Assembly: GCA_002069525.1 (NCBI GenBank)
Contig: MWBJ01000004.1
Location: 1-32,666 of the forward strand
Direction: 5' to 3'
From: Parcubacteria group bacterium ADurb.Bin305
GTDB lineage: Bacteria; Patescibacteriota; Minisyncoccia; UBA6257
Length of the DNA: 32,666 bases
In this document: piece after piece, positions 22,326-29,214 of the stretch
Layout: every line of letters begins with the position of its first letter
Numbering within the stretch: position 1 is the first letter of the stretch
The notes under the pieces: generated by a model
Database searches by the model: none
Seen by the model: the letters and a program-made list of their open reading frames with translations, nothing else
What the model was told of the DNA's origin: nothing
Made by a program: the position numbers and the translations under genes

Positions 22326-22709
22326 TTAGGTAAAATTTACATAAATATTGGTGTAATGTCTAATTATTGGCTGAGAGTCAGTAAGCTCAATGGCAATTAA
22401 ATCTAAGCGCCAAGGTTTGTTTTCTAATTTAACTTCTGCTAAATAACTTAAGATAACCTTCTTTAGTTTTTGGATTTTGGCTGGAGTGAGTTGCTCTTCT
22501 GGTAGAATATTAGCTTGAGATTTTTGGTTAACCGTTTTGACTTCTACAAACACTGTTTCTTGGGTAGTTTTATCAAAAGCTACTAAGTCAATTTCTCCCC
22601 ATTGTTTACGAAAATTTTGTTTTTTTATGAGGTATCGCTTTTGGGTTAAAAAATTACGGGCTATTTCTTCTCCTATTCGGCCGCACTGGTTGGTATTTAA
22701 AGTAGTCAT
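22326..22709 (-). CDS. yraN: YraN/UPF0102 family nuclease-fold protein
   Basis: This 127-aa protein matches the UPF0102 (YraN) family, small proteins with a Holliday-junction-resolvase/restriction-endonuclease fold. Visible marks are GRIGEEIARNFLTQK near the N-terminus (residues 10-24), then WGEIDLVAFD with the conserved Asp (about 37-46) and VFVEVKTV (53-60), the E-x-K catalytic-type pair. The biological role of the family is not settled. Length is normal. The minus strand has TATAAT ending 8 nt before the ATG, so the transcript is probably leaderless or almost so. Confidence 0.9.
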   Translation of the reverse strand: MTTLNTNQCGRIGEEIARNFLTQKRYLIKKQNFRKQWGEIDLVAFDKTTQETVFVEVKTVNQKSQANILPEEQLTPAKIQKLKKVILSYLAEVKLENKPWRLDLIAIELTDSQPIIRHYTNIYVNFT

Positions 22710-22717
22710 ATGGTTAT

Positions 22718-22723
22718 ATTATA
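22718..22723 (-). promoter_or_regulatory. -10 element giving a near-leaderless yraN transcript
   Basis: TATAAT on the minus strand ends 8 nt before the yraN ATG, with no good -35 at 17 bp. The start point would fall within 1-2 nt of the start codon. Confidence 0.55.
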
Positions 22724-22746
22724 AGGCCAAGGTTAAGTTAGCTCTC

Positions 22747-22775
22747 TTGACATAAATATATTTTTATGGCATAAT
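22747..22775 (+). promoter_or_regulatory. Promoter P1 upstream of nusA
   Basis: TTGACA, 17-bp spacer, CATAAT with an extended -10 (TGG). It is about 200 nt upstream of nusA and closely resembles the promoter at 21737-21765. Confidence 0.72.
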
Positions 22776-22779
22776 ATAC

Positions 22780-22808
22780 TTGACTTTTTAAATTATTTAG
22801 ATTATACT
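22780..22808 (+). promoter_or_regulatory. Promoter P2 upstream of nusA
   Basis: TTGACT, 17-bp spacer, TATACT, overlapping the start region of P1. Transcription would begin near 22815, leaving a leader of about 160 nt with two hairpins. Confidence 0.72.
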
Positions 22809-22855
22809 ATAACGTGGTAAAGTAAAGAATGACGGATTCTAAAAATCAACTTATC

Positions 22856-22881
22856 GACAGATCGCGTTAACGCGATCTGTC
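22856..22881 (+). other. nusA leader hairpin 1
   Basis: A 26-bp perfect palindrome: GACAGATCGCG and CGCGATCTGTC pair around TTAA. The following sequence TTGTTTACT is T-rich but not a run, so it could pause or end transcription, or bind a protein as DNA. Confidence 0.65.
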
Positions 22882-22904
22882 TTGTTTACTCATTCAGATT
22901 CAGG

Positions 22905-22933
22905 CTTAAATTTTTGAAGAGTAAAAATTTAAG
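22905..22933 (+). other. nusA leader hairpin 2
   Basis: CTTAAATTTTT and AAAAATTTAAG form an 11-bp AU-rich stem around a 7-nt loop, 43 nt before the nusA ATG. Confidence 0.6.
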
Positions 22934-22957
22934 TCAAAGCAAATAATTTTTTAATGT

Positions 22958-22963
22958 TATAAT
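22958..22963 (+). promoter_or_regulatory. Extended -10 element next to the nusA start
   Basis: TGT-TATAAT (extended -10) ends 13 nt before the nusA ATG, with TATACT overlapping behind it. A transcript from here would have almost no 5' leader and would bypass the two hairpins. Confidence 0.5.
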
Positions 22964-22976
22964 TATACTAAAAATT

Positions 22977-24254
22977 ATGATGGATTTCAAAAATATCAAT
23001 TTATTTATAAAACAAATCTCGGAAGAAAAAGGGGTTCCAGAAGATCAAGTATTAGAGGCAACTGAAGCTGCTTTGGCCAGTGCTTATAAAAAAGATTATG
23101 GGAAAAAACCGCAGATTATTAAAGCCCAGATAGATCCTAATACCGGACAAATAAAGTTTTGGCAGATAAAATTGGTGGTGGATCCCAACTCTATTTTATC
23201 TGAGGAAGAGTTAGCTCAAGAGGCAGAGGCAGAAAGTTTGTCAGTTCCTGAAGAAGAAGGTCAAATTAAAAAAATTAGATTCAATCCCGAGAAACATATT
23301 TTGTTAGAAGAGGCTCAAAAAATACAGCCCGATATTCAAATTGGTCAAGAGCTGATTATTCCTTTAGAGCCCCAAGTGGATTTTAGCCGTATTGCTATCC
23401 AAACAGCGAAGCAGGTAATTTTACAAAAATTACATGAATTGCAAAAACAAACTATTATTAATGAATTTCAAAATAAAGAAGGAGAGATTGTAAGTGGGGT
23501 GGTTCAAAGAATTGAGAATAAAAATGTCATCGTGGATTTAGGCAAGACCTATGGTGTTTTGCCTGCTAGTGAAAGTATTCCGGGTGAGCATTTTAAAATT
23601 GGGGAACGAAAGAAATTTTATGTCAATCGATTAGAAACTCGAGGTGAACATCCAACAATTTTATTATCACGTGCAGCCCCGCAATTTGTTGTTAAATTAT
23701 TTGAAAACGAGGTGCCGGAAATAGCTGAAGGTATAGTGGAAATTAAAGCAGTAGCTCGAGAAGCTGGAAGTCGGACTAAAATAGCAGTTATGTCACACGA
23801 TGAAAATATTGATCCGGTTGGTTCTTGCGTTGGTCAAAAGGGCGTTAGGGTGACTACTATTATTGATGAATTAAATGGAGAAAAAGTGGATATTATTCCT
23901 TATTCTGAGGAAATTAACCAATTTGTAGCTGAAGCTTTAGGTCCTGCTAAAATTAAAGAAGTAGAGGTAGTGCCTGAAAATAGAGAAATTAGGGTCTTTG
24001 TAGCCCCTGATCAAGTATCTTTAGCTATTGGCAGACGAGGGCAGAATGTCAGATTAGCTGCTAGACTGACTGGTTGGAAGATTGATGTTCGTTCCTCGTT
24101 AGCCCCTGACGAGGTCTTGGAAGAGAGCGACGCTGGTGTTTTAGAGTCAGACGCTGGGGTGGCAGTTGACGCAGAGGAATCAAGACAACCAAAACCTGAG
24201 GATTACCATAAAGACGAGGAAAAAGACGATCAAGATTATACGAATAACGAATAA
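22977..24254 (+). CDS. nusA: Transcription termination/antitermination factor NusA
   Basis: NusA binds RNA polymerase and nascent RNA and controls pausing, termination and antitermination. The 425-aa protein has the N-terminal polymerase-binding domain (1-170, with a glutamate-rich insert at about 75-100). An S1 domain follows (GEIVSGVVQRIENKNVIVDLG), then two KH domains (DPVGSCVGQKGVRV and VSLAIGRRGQNVRLA) and an acidic tail. The insert and short acidic tail are lineage variations. The gene is not in the usual rimP-nusA-infB operon. Two promoters and two hairpins lie ahead of it, suggesting self-control through the leader (inference). The start is Met1 or Met2 of MMDF; no Shine-Dalgarno site favours either. 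Confidence 0.95.
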   Translation: MMDFKNINLFIKQISEEKGVPEDQVLEATEAALASAYKKDYGKKPQIIKAQIDPNTGQIKFWQIKLVVDPNSILSEEELAQEAEAESLSVPEEEGQIKKIRFNPEKHILLEEAQKIQPDIQIGQELIIPLEPQVDFSRIAIQTAKQVILQKLHELQKQTIINEFQNKEGEIVSGVVQRIENKNVIVDLGKTYGVLPASESIPGEHFKIGERKKFYVNRLETRGEHPTILLSRAAPQFVVKLFENEVPEIAEGIVEIKAVAREAGSRTKIAVMSHDENIDPVGSCVGQKGVRVTTIIDELNGEKVDIIPYSEEINQFVAEALGPAKIKEVEVVPENREIRVFVAPDQVSLAIGRRGQNVRLAARLTGWKIDVRSSLAPDEVLEESDAGVLESDAGVAVDAEESRQPKPEDYHKDEEKDDQDYTNNE

Positions 24255-24320
24255 CAAATTAGGAATAATAACTACCTGACCAATAACTAGCACAAATTAC
24301 TCATGACGCATAAACGAAGT

Positions 24321-24403
24321 TGTCATTTTAAGCAGAGTGAAGAATTTTTCTAGATTTGTTATTCTGAGTAACTCGAAGAATCTCTGAGCCGGTACCAGAC
24401 ACC
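24321..24403 (+). repeat. Dispersed intergenic repeat, copy 1 (partly doubled)
   Basis: The unit at 24357-24403 (TGTTATTCTGAG...CTCGAAGAATCTCTGAGCC) matches the reverse complement of 32594-32640 at about 37 of 47 positions without gaps. A shorter related unit, TGTCATTTTAAGCAGAGTGA at 24321-24340, stands just before it. This kind of GTCATTCTGAG...CGAAGAATCT element is a familiar intergenic repeat in many bacterial genomes. No gene is present between 24255 and 24459. Confidence 0.75.
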
Positions 24404-24459
24404 TCTAGTGATCAATAAAATAAATTAAATTTAAAAATAAAATTATCCTTTTCAATTTT

Positions 24460-25740
24460 ATGAATTATTCTATCAATTATTTAGCTAATTCAGAAGTAGA
24501 ACTAATTATCGAGTTAACAGTGGACGATTTTATCAAAGAGCAGGAAAAAGCTATTCAGGAAATGAGTGCCGATTTAAAAATTAATGGTTATCGGCCCGGC
24601 AAAGTACCGCCAGAAGTGGCTCAAACCTATCTTTCACCGGTAGAAATTACTGAGAGGGCTGCTTTTTTGGCTTTAGAAAAAATTTATCCTGAGATTGTTC
24701 AAAAAGAAAAATTAGCTGTTATTAGTTCGCCAGCAGCTGAGATAATAAAATTAGTACCTGATCAAGGAGTAACTTTTAAGCTAACAGCAGCCATTATACC
24801 GGAAATTAAATTGCCGGATTATAAAAAATTAGCGAAGGAGGTAGCTACGGATAAGAAAGAAATAAAAGTAGAGACTAAAGAGATTGAAGAAACTTTGGAT
24901 TGGCTAAGGCAAAGTCGAGCTCAATTTAAAAAAGTAACTGAAAGATCAGCTCAAAATGAGGATCTGCTTACAATTGATTATAAAATTAAATTGGAAGATA
25001 AAATCATTCAGAACGGAGAAGCGGCTGATTATAAATTAGTCTTGGGTAAGAATTTTTTACTTCCCGGGTTTGATGAGAAACTAAAAGGCTTAAAGATTGG
25101 TGACCAAAAAACTTTTCCTTTAGTTATACCCAATGATTGGGAGAACGAAGAGATTAAAGGCAAAACAGTTATTATAGAAGTAACAGTTAAAGATATCCAA
25201 GAGAAAGAGCTGCCTGTCTTAGATGACACTTTTGCTAAAAATCTTGGACATTTTGCTACTTTGAATGAATTAAAGCAGAACATTCACGATGGCTTATTAG
25301 TTGAGAAACAGGAAAAAGAAAAACAAAGGCGTCGTTTGGCTATGATAGACAAAATTTTAGAACAAATAGATATAGTCCTGCCTAAAATTTTATTAGATTC
25401 AGAAATCGAAAATATGATTCAAGAATTGCAAAGCCGCTTAGATGAAATTCAATTATCTTTTTCAGATTATTTAAATCAACTTAAACAAACAGAAGAAGGG
25501 TTTAAAAAGGAATTGTTGCCTTTGGCTGAGAAGCGGGTCAAGGTGGGTTTATTGTTAACCGCTATAGCCGACCAAGAAAAGATAACAGTTACCGAAGACG
25601 AGCTGACAGCTAAAACTGCTGAAATATTATCTAGAATTCCAGATGAAAATATTATTAAAAATATCAATCAGGAAAGATTAAAAGAATATGCCACCGAGCT
25701 TATTAAAAACGAGAAGGTGTTTGAATTGTTAGAAAATTAG
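24460..25740 (+). CDS. tig: Trigger factor (ribosome-bound chaperone)
   Basis: Trigger factor holds nascent chains at the ribosome exit. The 426-aa protein has the three expected parts. The N-terminal ribosome-binding domain (1-110) carries GYRPGKVPPEVA, matching the GFRxGKxP signature. An FKBP-type domain lies at about 150-240 (EDLLTIDYKIKL, then LPGFDEKLKGLKIGDQKTF and IEVTVKDIQEKELP). The C-terminal chaperone domain follows (ATLNELKQNI, then long helices). Length is normal. It follows nusA after a 205-nt spacer holding a dispersed repeat and may have its own promoter. A terminator lies about 45 nt after the stop, shared with the convergent gene. Confidence 0.95.
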   Translation: MNYSINYLANSEVELIIELTVDDFIKEQEKAIQEMSADLKINGYRPGKVPPEVAQTYLSPVEITERAAFLALEKIYPEIVQKEKLAVISSPAAEIIKLVPDQGVTFKLTAAIIPEIKLPDYKKLAKEVATDKKEIKVETKEIEETLDWLRQSRAQFKKVTERSAQNEDLLTIDYKIKLEDKIIQNGEAADYKLVLGKNFLLPGFDEKLKGLKIGDQKTFPLVIPNDWENEEIKGKTVIIEVTVKDIQEKELPVLDDTFAKNLGHFATLNELKQNIHDGLLVEKQEKEKQRRRLAMIDKILEQIDIVLPKILLDSEIENMIQELQSRLDEIQLSFSDYLNQLKQTEEGFKKELLPLAEKRVKVGLLLTAIADQEKITVTEDELTAKTAEILSRIPDENIIKNINQERLKEYATELIKNEKVFELLEN

Positions 25741-25783
25741 TAAACTAAAGCAATAAAACAATAAAATTAAGATAAAATAAATT

Positions 25784-25816
25784 AAAACTCCGCCTAATTT
25801 ACTCAGGCGGCGTTTT
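25784..25816. terminator. Bidirectional terminator between tig and the membrane glycosyltransferase-like gene
   Basis: AAAACTCCGCCT pairs with AGGCGGCGTTTT (12 nt arms, one T-C mismatch) around a 9-nt loop. The A-tract on one side and T-tract on the other serve both strands. Confidence 0.85.
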
Positions 25817-25839
25817 AATTAGGAGTAATTTTGCCTTAA

Positions 25840-27990
25840 TCAAGCTACTCGTTGAGAGTTGCCCGAAATTGTTTTCTTTCTGCGAATGGGAATAATCACA
25901 CCTAATCCTAATAAGGTTATTACAGAAAGGGCACCTCCAATTCGATCAAAAGAATTGTAGGAATAGGTTAGGGTTACTTGAGTTTCTTGGGGTATGACCA
26001 TCATCAATGAGGGGCTGATTAGGTAAGGACCTAAGGCTCCTTTAGCTTGCCAGCCCGGGAAATAGCTAATTTTAACCAAATGGGGCTTATAGAGGTCTTG
26101 AGTGGTAAATATTAATTTATCCCCAGTATTTTTTATAATTTGAATCTGATTTGAAGCCGGCGTTAATAAATTTTGAGAAGTCAGGGCTTTTTTTAATTCT
26201 TGATGTTCTTTTTCGTTTTGATAATAAACATAGAATTTCGAAAAATCCATTTTTTTATACCAGTCAATTGAATTATTCAGCCAATTACTATCTTTCTTTT
26301 TGAGGGCTATTTGGGGAACTACTTCTATAAGAACACTGTCCTTAATTTTATAGATGCTAAAACCATCTCGGTCAGCTAATTTTTCCAAATCTTGAGGTCG
26401 AGCATTAGCTAAATTTTTAATATCTTGGGTATAGGCTACAAAATACTGAGCGCCGAAAAGTTTTAAATGTCTTAGACCATGGTCAAAATTAAATTGAGGG
26501 TATTCAAAGCCAGCTACAGCTGAGGTTGGAGTGAGGGTGGTTTCTGCTTGATTGATAAAATGGAAATAACTAGAGATGGCTGATTCTATTAATAATCCTT
26601 CGTAAGTTGGCAGGCCGGTATAAATTGGAATGTTTTCTAAAACTCGTGGGGTGCCAAAATCATCGTATTCTCCGCGGTATTCCCACATTACTCCACCATA
26701 GGGCAGAGTGGCTAAATAGTTAAATAATTGATTTAAATCTGACCAACGTTCTTTTTTTTCGAAACCTTCGTAATTCCATTGGAGCCAATAAGGCAGGAAA
26801 CTAATTTGTTGAGGTAATTGGATAAAGATGATGACGCCTATAATTAAACCAATTAAAATAGTTTCGGTAATAAACCTTTTTTCGGTTTTGTGTTGCCCCT
26901 TAATTAAGGAGGTAATTTTTTGAATCATTATCCCTAAACCATAGCTAGCTATTAATAATAAATCAACTATAATAAATGGTAAGAACCTAGTATTCCAAAT
27001 ACTGCTATGATTTAAGGTTAAATAAGGAATTAAGGCGGCCAAGAGTACCAAAAGAAGTGGAATTATTCTTTTATCTTTTTTTCTCCAAGCAAAAAATATC
27101 CCCAAGAAGGCAATTAATTGCCAAATTATTAAGACCGAAGGAAAGAAATTATTTAAGTTAATTTCTTTGGTCCAACTCATTTTGGCAGTATATGACATAA
27201 GACCTAAAAACGGTAAAGACCAAAAAGCTGTTAAGCAAAAGGCGCCGCCAAAAATTTTCGCTAAATAAATAAAATTGCTTTTTCTATTTTTGTTCAATAG
27301 GCTTACTAAGAAAAATCCAGCAGCAGTTAAGACCGCTACGATTACAGAAAAGGGGTGACTTAATACCATTAGGGATAAAATCAAAATTAGCGGAACAACT
27401 CGTTTTTTTTCAGAAAAATCTTTACTGAGCAACCCTATAAAAATAAAAAAGAGAGCTAAGGCAAAAGAATAAGAAAATTCTCCAGCCAAGGTGCTGGGCA
27501 GGTTGCCGCCATAAATGTTAAAAGCTTCTAAAAATAAAAAGAGCAAGCTCAGGGCGCTGCCTAAAGAGGGAATTGGAAATTCAAAATTTAATTGTTTTAA
27601 GCAATAATAAACAGCTATTGGTAGCAGAAGGGTGCCTAGTAAGGTGCAAATTTTTAAAGCAATAGTCCAAGGAATTACTAAATTTAAAATAGCCGTTAAG
27701 TAGTATAATAAAGGCGGATAAAAGTATAGAAAAGGAAAACCAGCATACCAATCTGGGGACCACCATTTTAATTTAGGAAAAATTTGAGTGGCATAATAAG
27801 CCACATAATTATGCGAACCAGTGTCGCCTCCAGCCACGGTGGTTGGAGAAAAAACTTCTGACCAAGGAATTTTGGCTATCAAAAAACCATAGACCATTAA
27901 AAAAATAAAAACAACTATCCAAAATTTAGTTTTGGCCGAAGTTTTGGCTGAAGAATTATTTGGAGTTTCTGTGATTGCTCTAAATTTCAT
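25840..27990 (-). CDS. Polytopic membrane protein, GT-C / PTPS-related family
   Basis: This 716-aa protein looks like a lipid-linked-sugar glycosyltransferase of the GT-C type, of the sort often annotated as 6-pyruvoyl-tetrahydropterin synthase-related membrane protein. After a polar start and one helix (27-46) comes AGGDTGSHNYVAYY at 53-66, whose acidic residue in the first outer loop is the usual GT-C position. DWYAGFPFLYFYPPLLYY follows at 80-97. About ten further helices extend to ~385. A large outside domain (about 400-670) has LPYGGVMWEYRGEYDDFGTP, and a last helix sits near the C-terminus. It overlaps the upstream GT2 gene by 11 nt, so the pair is translationally coupled. Substrate is unknown; the protein may glycosylate surface proteins or lipids. 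Confidence 0.72.
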   Translation of the reverse strand: MKFRAITETPNNSSAKTSAKTKFWIVVFIFLMVYGFLIAKIPWSEVFSPTTVAGGDTGSHNYVAYYATQIFPKLKWWSPDWYAGFPFLYFYPPLLYYLTAILNLVIPWTIALKICTLLGTLLLPIAVYYCLKQLNFEFPIPSLGSALSLLFLFLEAFNIYGGNLPSTLAGEFSYSFALALFFIFIGLLSKDFSEKKRVVPLILILSLMVLSHPFSVIVAVLTAAGFFLVSLLNKNRKSNFIYLAKIFGGAFCLTAFWSLPFLGLMSYTAKMSWTKEINLNNFFPSVLIIWQLIAFLGIFFAWRKKDKRIIPLLLVLLAALIPYLTLNHSSIWNTRFLPFIIVDLLLIASYGLGIMIQKITSLIKGQHKTEKRFITETILIGLIIGVIIFIQLPQQISFLPYWLQWNYEGFEKKERWSDLNQLFNYLATLPYGGVMWEYRGEYDDFGTPRVLENIPIYTGLPTYEGLLIESAISSYFHFINQAETTLTPTSAVAGFEYPQFNFDHGLRHLKLFGAQYFVAYTQDIKNLANARPQDLEKLADRDGFSIYKIKDSVLIEVVPQIALKKKDSNWLNNSIDWYKKMDFSKFYVYYQNEKEHQELKKALTSQNLLTPASNQIQIIKNTGDKLIFTTQDLYKPHLVKISYFPGWQAKGALGPYLISPSLMMVIPQETQVTLTYSYNSFDRIGGALSVITLLGLGVIIPIRRKKTISGNSQRVA

Positions 27991-28705
27991 AATGGTGGAA
28001 TTTAATTTTTATTAAATCAAAAAACATTAGAACTATATTTTTAAAATTAAACGTTGAAGGTGCGAATAATTTTTGTTCTAATTCTACCTCTTTGACAGAA
28101 TATGATAATAATTTAGCTAAATATAAAATTTCTATATCAATGGCAAATTTATTAGTAAAAGTTCTGGGCATAATATCTAAAGCGCTTTGCCGTTTGAATC
28201 CTTTTAAGCCGCACTGGGTGTCAGCATAGGGCAAGTTAAATAATAATTTTAGTAAAACATACAAACCGGGCCGCAGTATTTTTTTGTAGCCGGCATTATT
28301 GTAAAAATTTTTTCTTTTAGTAATCACAATATCAGCCGGGCTGGTTATTAGTTCAGTCAAGATAGCTTCTATCCCTTCGCTGCCAAAAGGTAAATCGTCA
28401 TCTGTAAAAATAAGATAATCACAGCTGGCTTCTTTAACTCCATCTCGCCAGCTAGCTCCTTTCCCCTTATTTTTGGGATGCTCTAGGTACTTTATTTTAT
28501 TGGGGTAGAGATTTCTTATTTTATAAGTTTCATCTTGGCTGCCATCATTAACTATGATAATTTCTGCCTGAGGAAAGCGAGTTAATAAAATTTCAACACT
28601 TTGTTTTAACCAAGCGAATTTTTGATAGGTTGGAATAATTAGGGAAAAAAATTTTTCCTGAGCCGGTGTATTTTCTGAAATTTCGTTAGACCAGTTGTTA
28701 GCCAT
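27980..28705 (-). CDS. GT2 family glycosyltransferase (dolichyl/undecaprenyl-phosphate sugar synthase-like)
   Basis: This 241-aa GT-A fold enzyme resembles ALG5/DPM1-type synthases that move a sugar from an NDP-sugar to a polyprenyl phosphate. Visible marks are SLIIPTYQ (22-29), IIIVNDGSQDET (49-60), the catalytic-region FTDDDLPF with its DDD metal site (about 99-106), and DTQCGLKGFKR (160-170), typical of ALG5-like enzymes. FAIDIEILYLAK (about 188-199) follows. There are no clear membrane helices at the C-terminus. Its stop overlaps the start of the GT-C-like gene by 11 nt, fitting a two-step route: load the lipid carrier, then transfer outside. Activity is by family analogy. Confidence 0.88.
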   Translation of the reverse strand: MANNWSNEISENTPAQEKFFSLIIPTYQKFAWLKQSVEILLTRFPQAEIIIVNDGSQDETYKIRNLYPNKIKYLEHPKNKGKGASWRDGVKEASCDYLIFTDDDLPFGSEGIEAILTELITSPADIVITKRKNFYNNAGYKKILRPGLYVLLKLLFNLPYADTQCGLKGFKRQSALDIMPRTFTNKFAIDIEILYLAKLLSYSVKEVELEQKLFAPSTFNFKNIVLMFFDLIKIKFHHYEI

Positions 28706-29047
28706 ATCAGGTATAAAAATTAATATCTTTGAGCAGTATAATGATTATCTTAATTTTATTAATCATAGTATAAACAATAATTTTTTGTTTAGCAAGATAG
28801 AAGCTCTCAGAAAATTTCTCCAGTTATAAATATCTGATTTTTTATTAAATAATCTTGGTTGTAGGTCAAATATTTCTCAAGTCCTGCAGAGTTCTTAATG
28901 ATTATTGGGAATTGCGGCAATTAATTATAATTAATTATTTTGTTTTGAAACTTCAATTTGCTTTTTGATTTTGAAGTTTATTCTCTGGTATGCTCTCAGT
29001 AAATAAAAATAAATTCAAAATACCAATCTCAAAATGCCCAAGGCATA

Positions 29048-29124
29048 ATTCATAATTCATGATTCATGATTCTTGATTCTTAATTCATAATTCTTGATTC
29101 ATGATTCTTAATTCATCATTCATA
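29048..29124. repeat. Heptamer tandem repeat, ATTCWTR, 11 units
   Basis: Eleven uninterrupted 7-bp units of the form ATTC(A/T)T(A/G) run from 29048 to 29124; only one unit ends in C instead. A looser twelfth unit (ATTTGTC) follows. The array lies 33 bp upstream of the -35 box of the DGR target gene. Confidence 0.88.
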
Positions 29125-29156
29125 ATTTGTCATTTTACACTACCCAATTCGAATAC

Positions 29157-29185
29157 TTGACCTTTTAAGTTAATAACGTTAAAAT
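29157..29185 (+). promoter_or_regulatory. Promoter of the DGR target gene
   Basis: TTGACC, 17-bp spacer, TAAAAT. Transcription would start near 29192, giving a leader of about 23 nt with no Shine-Dalgarno site before the ATG. Confidence 0.7.
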
Positions 29186-29214
29186 AGAATAAACCCTATT
29201 CTCTTAGATAAATT

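Larger units (their letters stand above)
28706..29214. other. 509-nt intergenic region upstream of the DGR target gene
   Basis: No gene is supported. From left to right it holds the leader and probable promoter area of the divergent GT2 gene, a hairpin at 28948-28979 (AAACTTCAA / TTGAAGTTT, 9 bp, 14-nt loop), a heptamer tandem repeat (29048-29124) and the DGR target promoter (29157-29185). Confidence 0.7.

Noticed and set aside
29048-29124. CRISPR array
   Set aside because: The units are 7 bp and directly adjacent with no spacers, and no cas gene is near.
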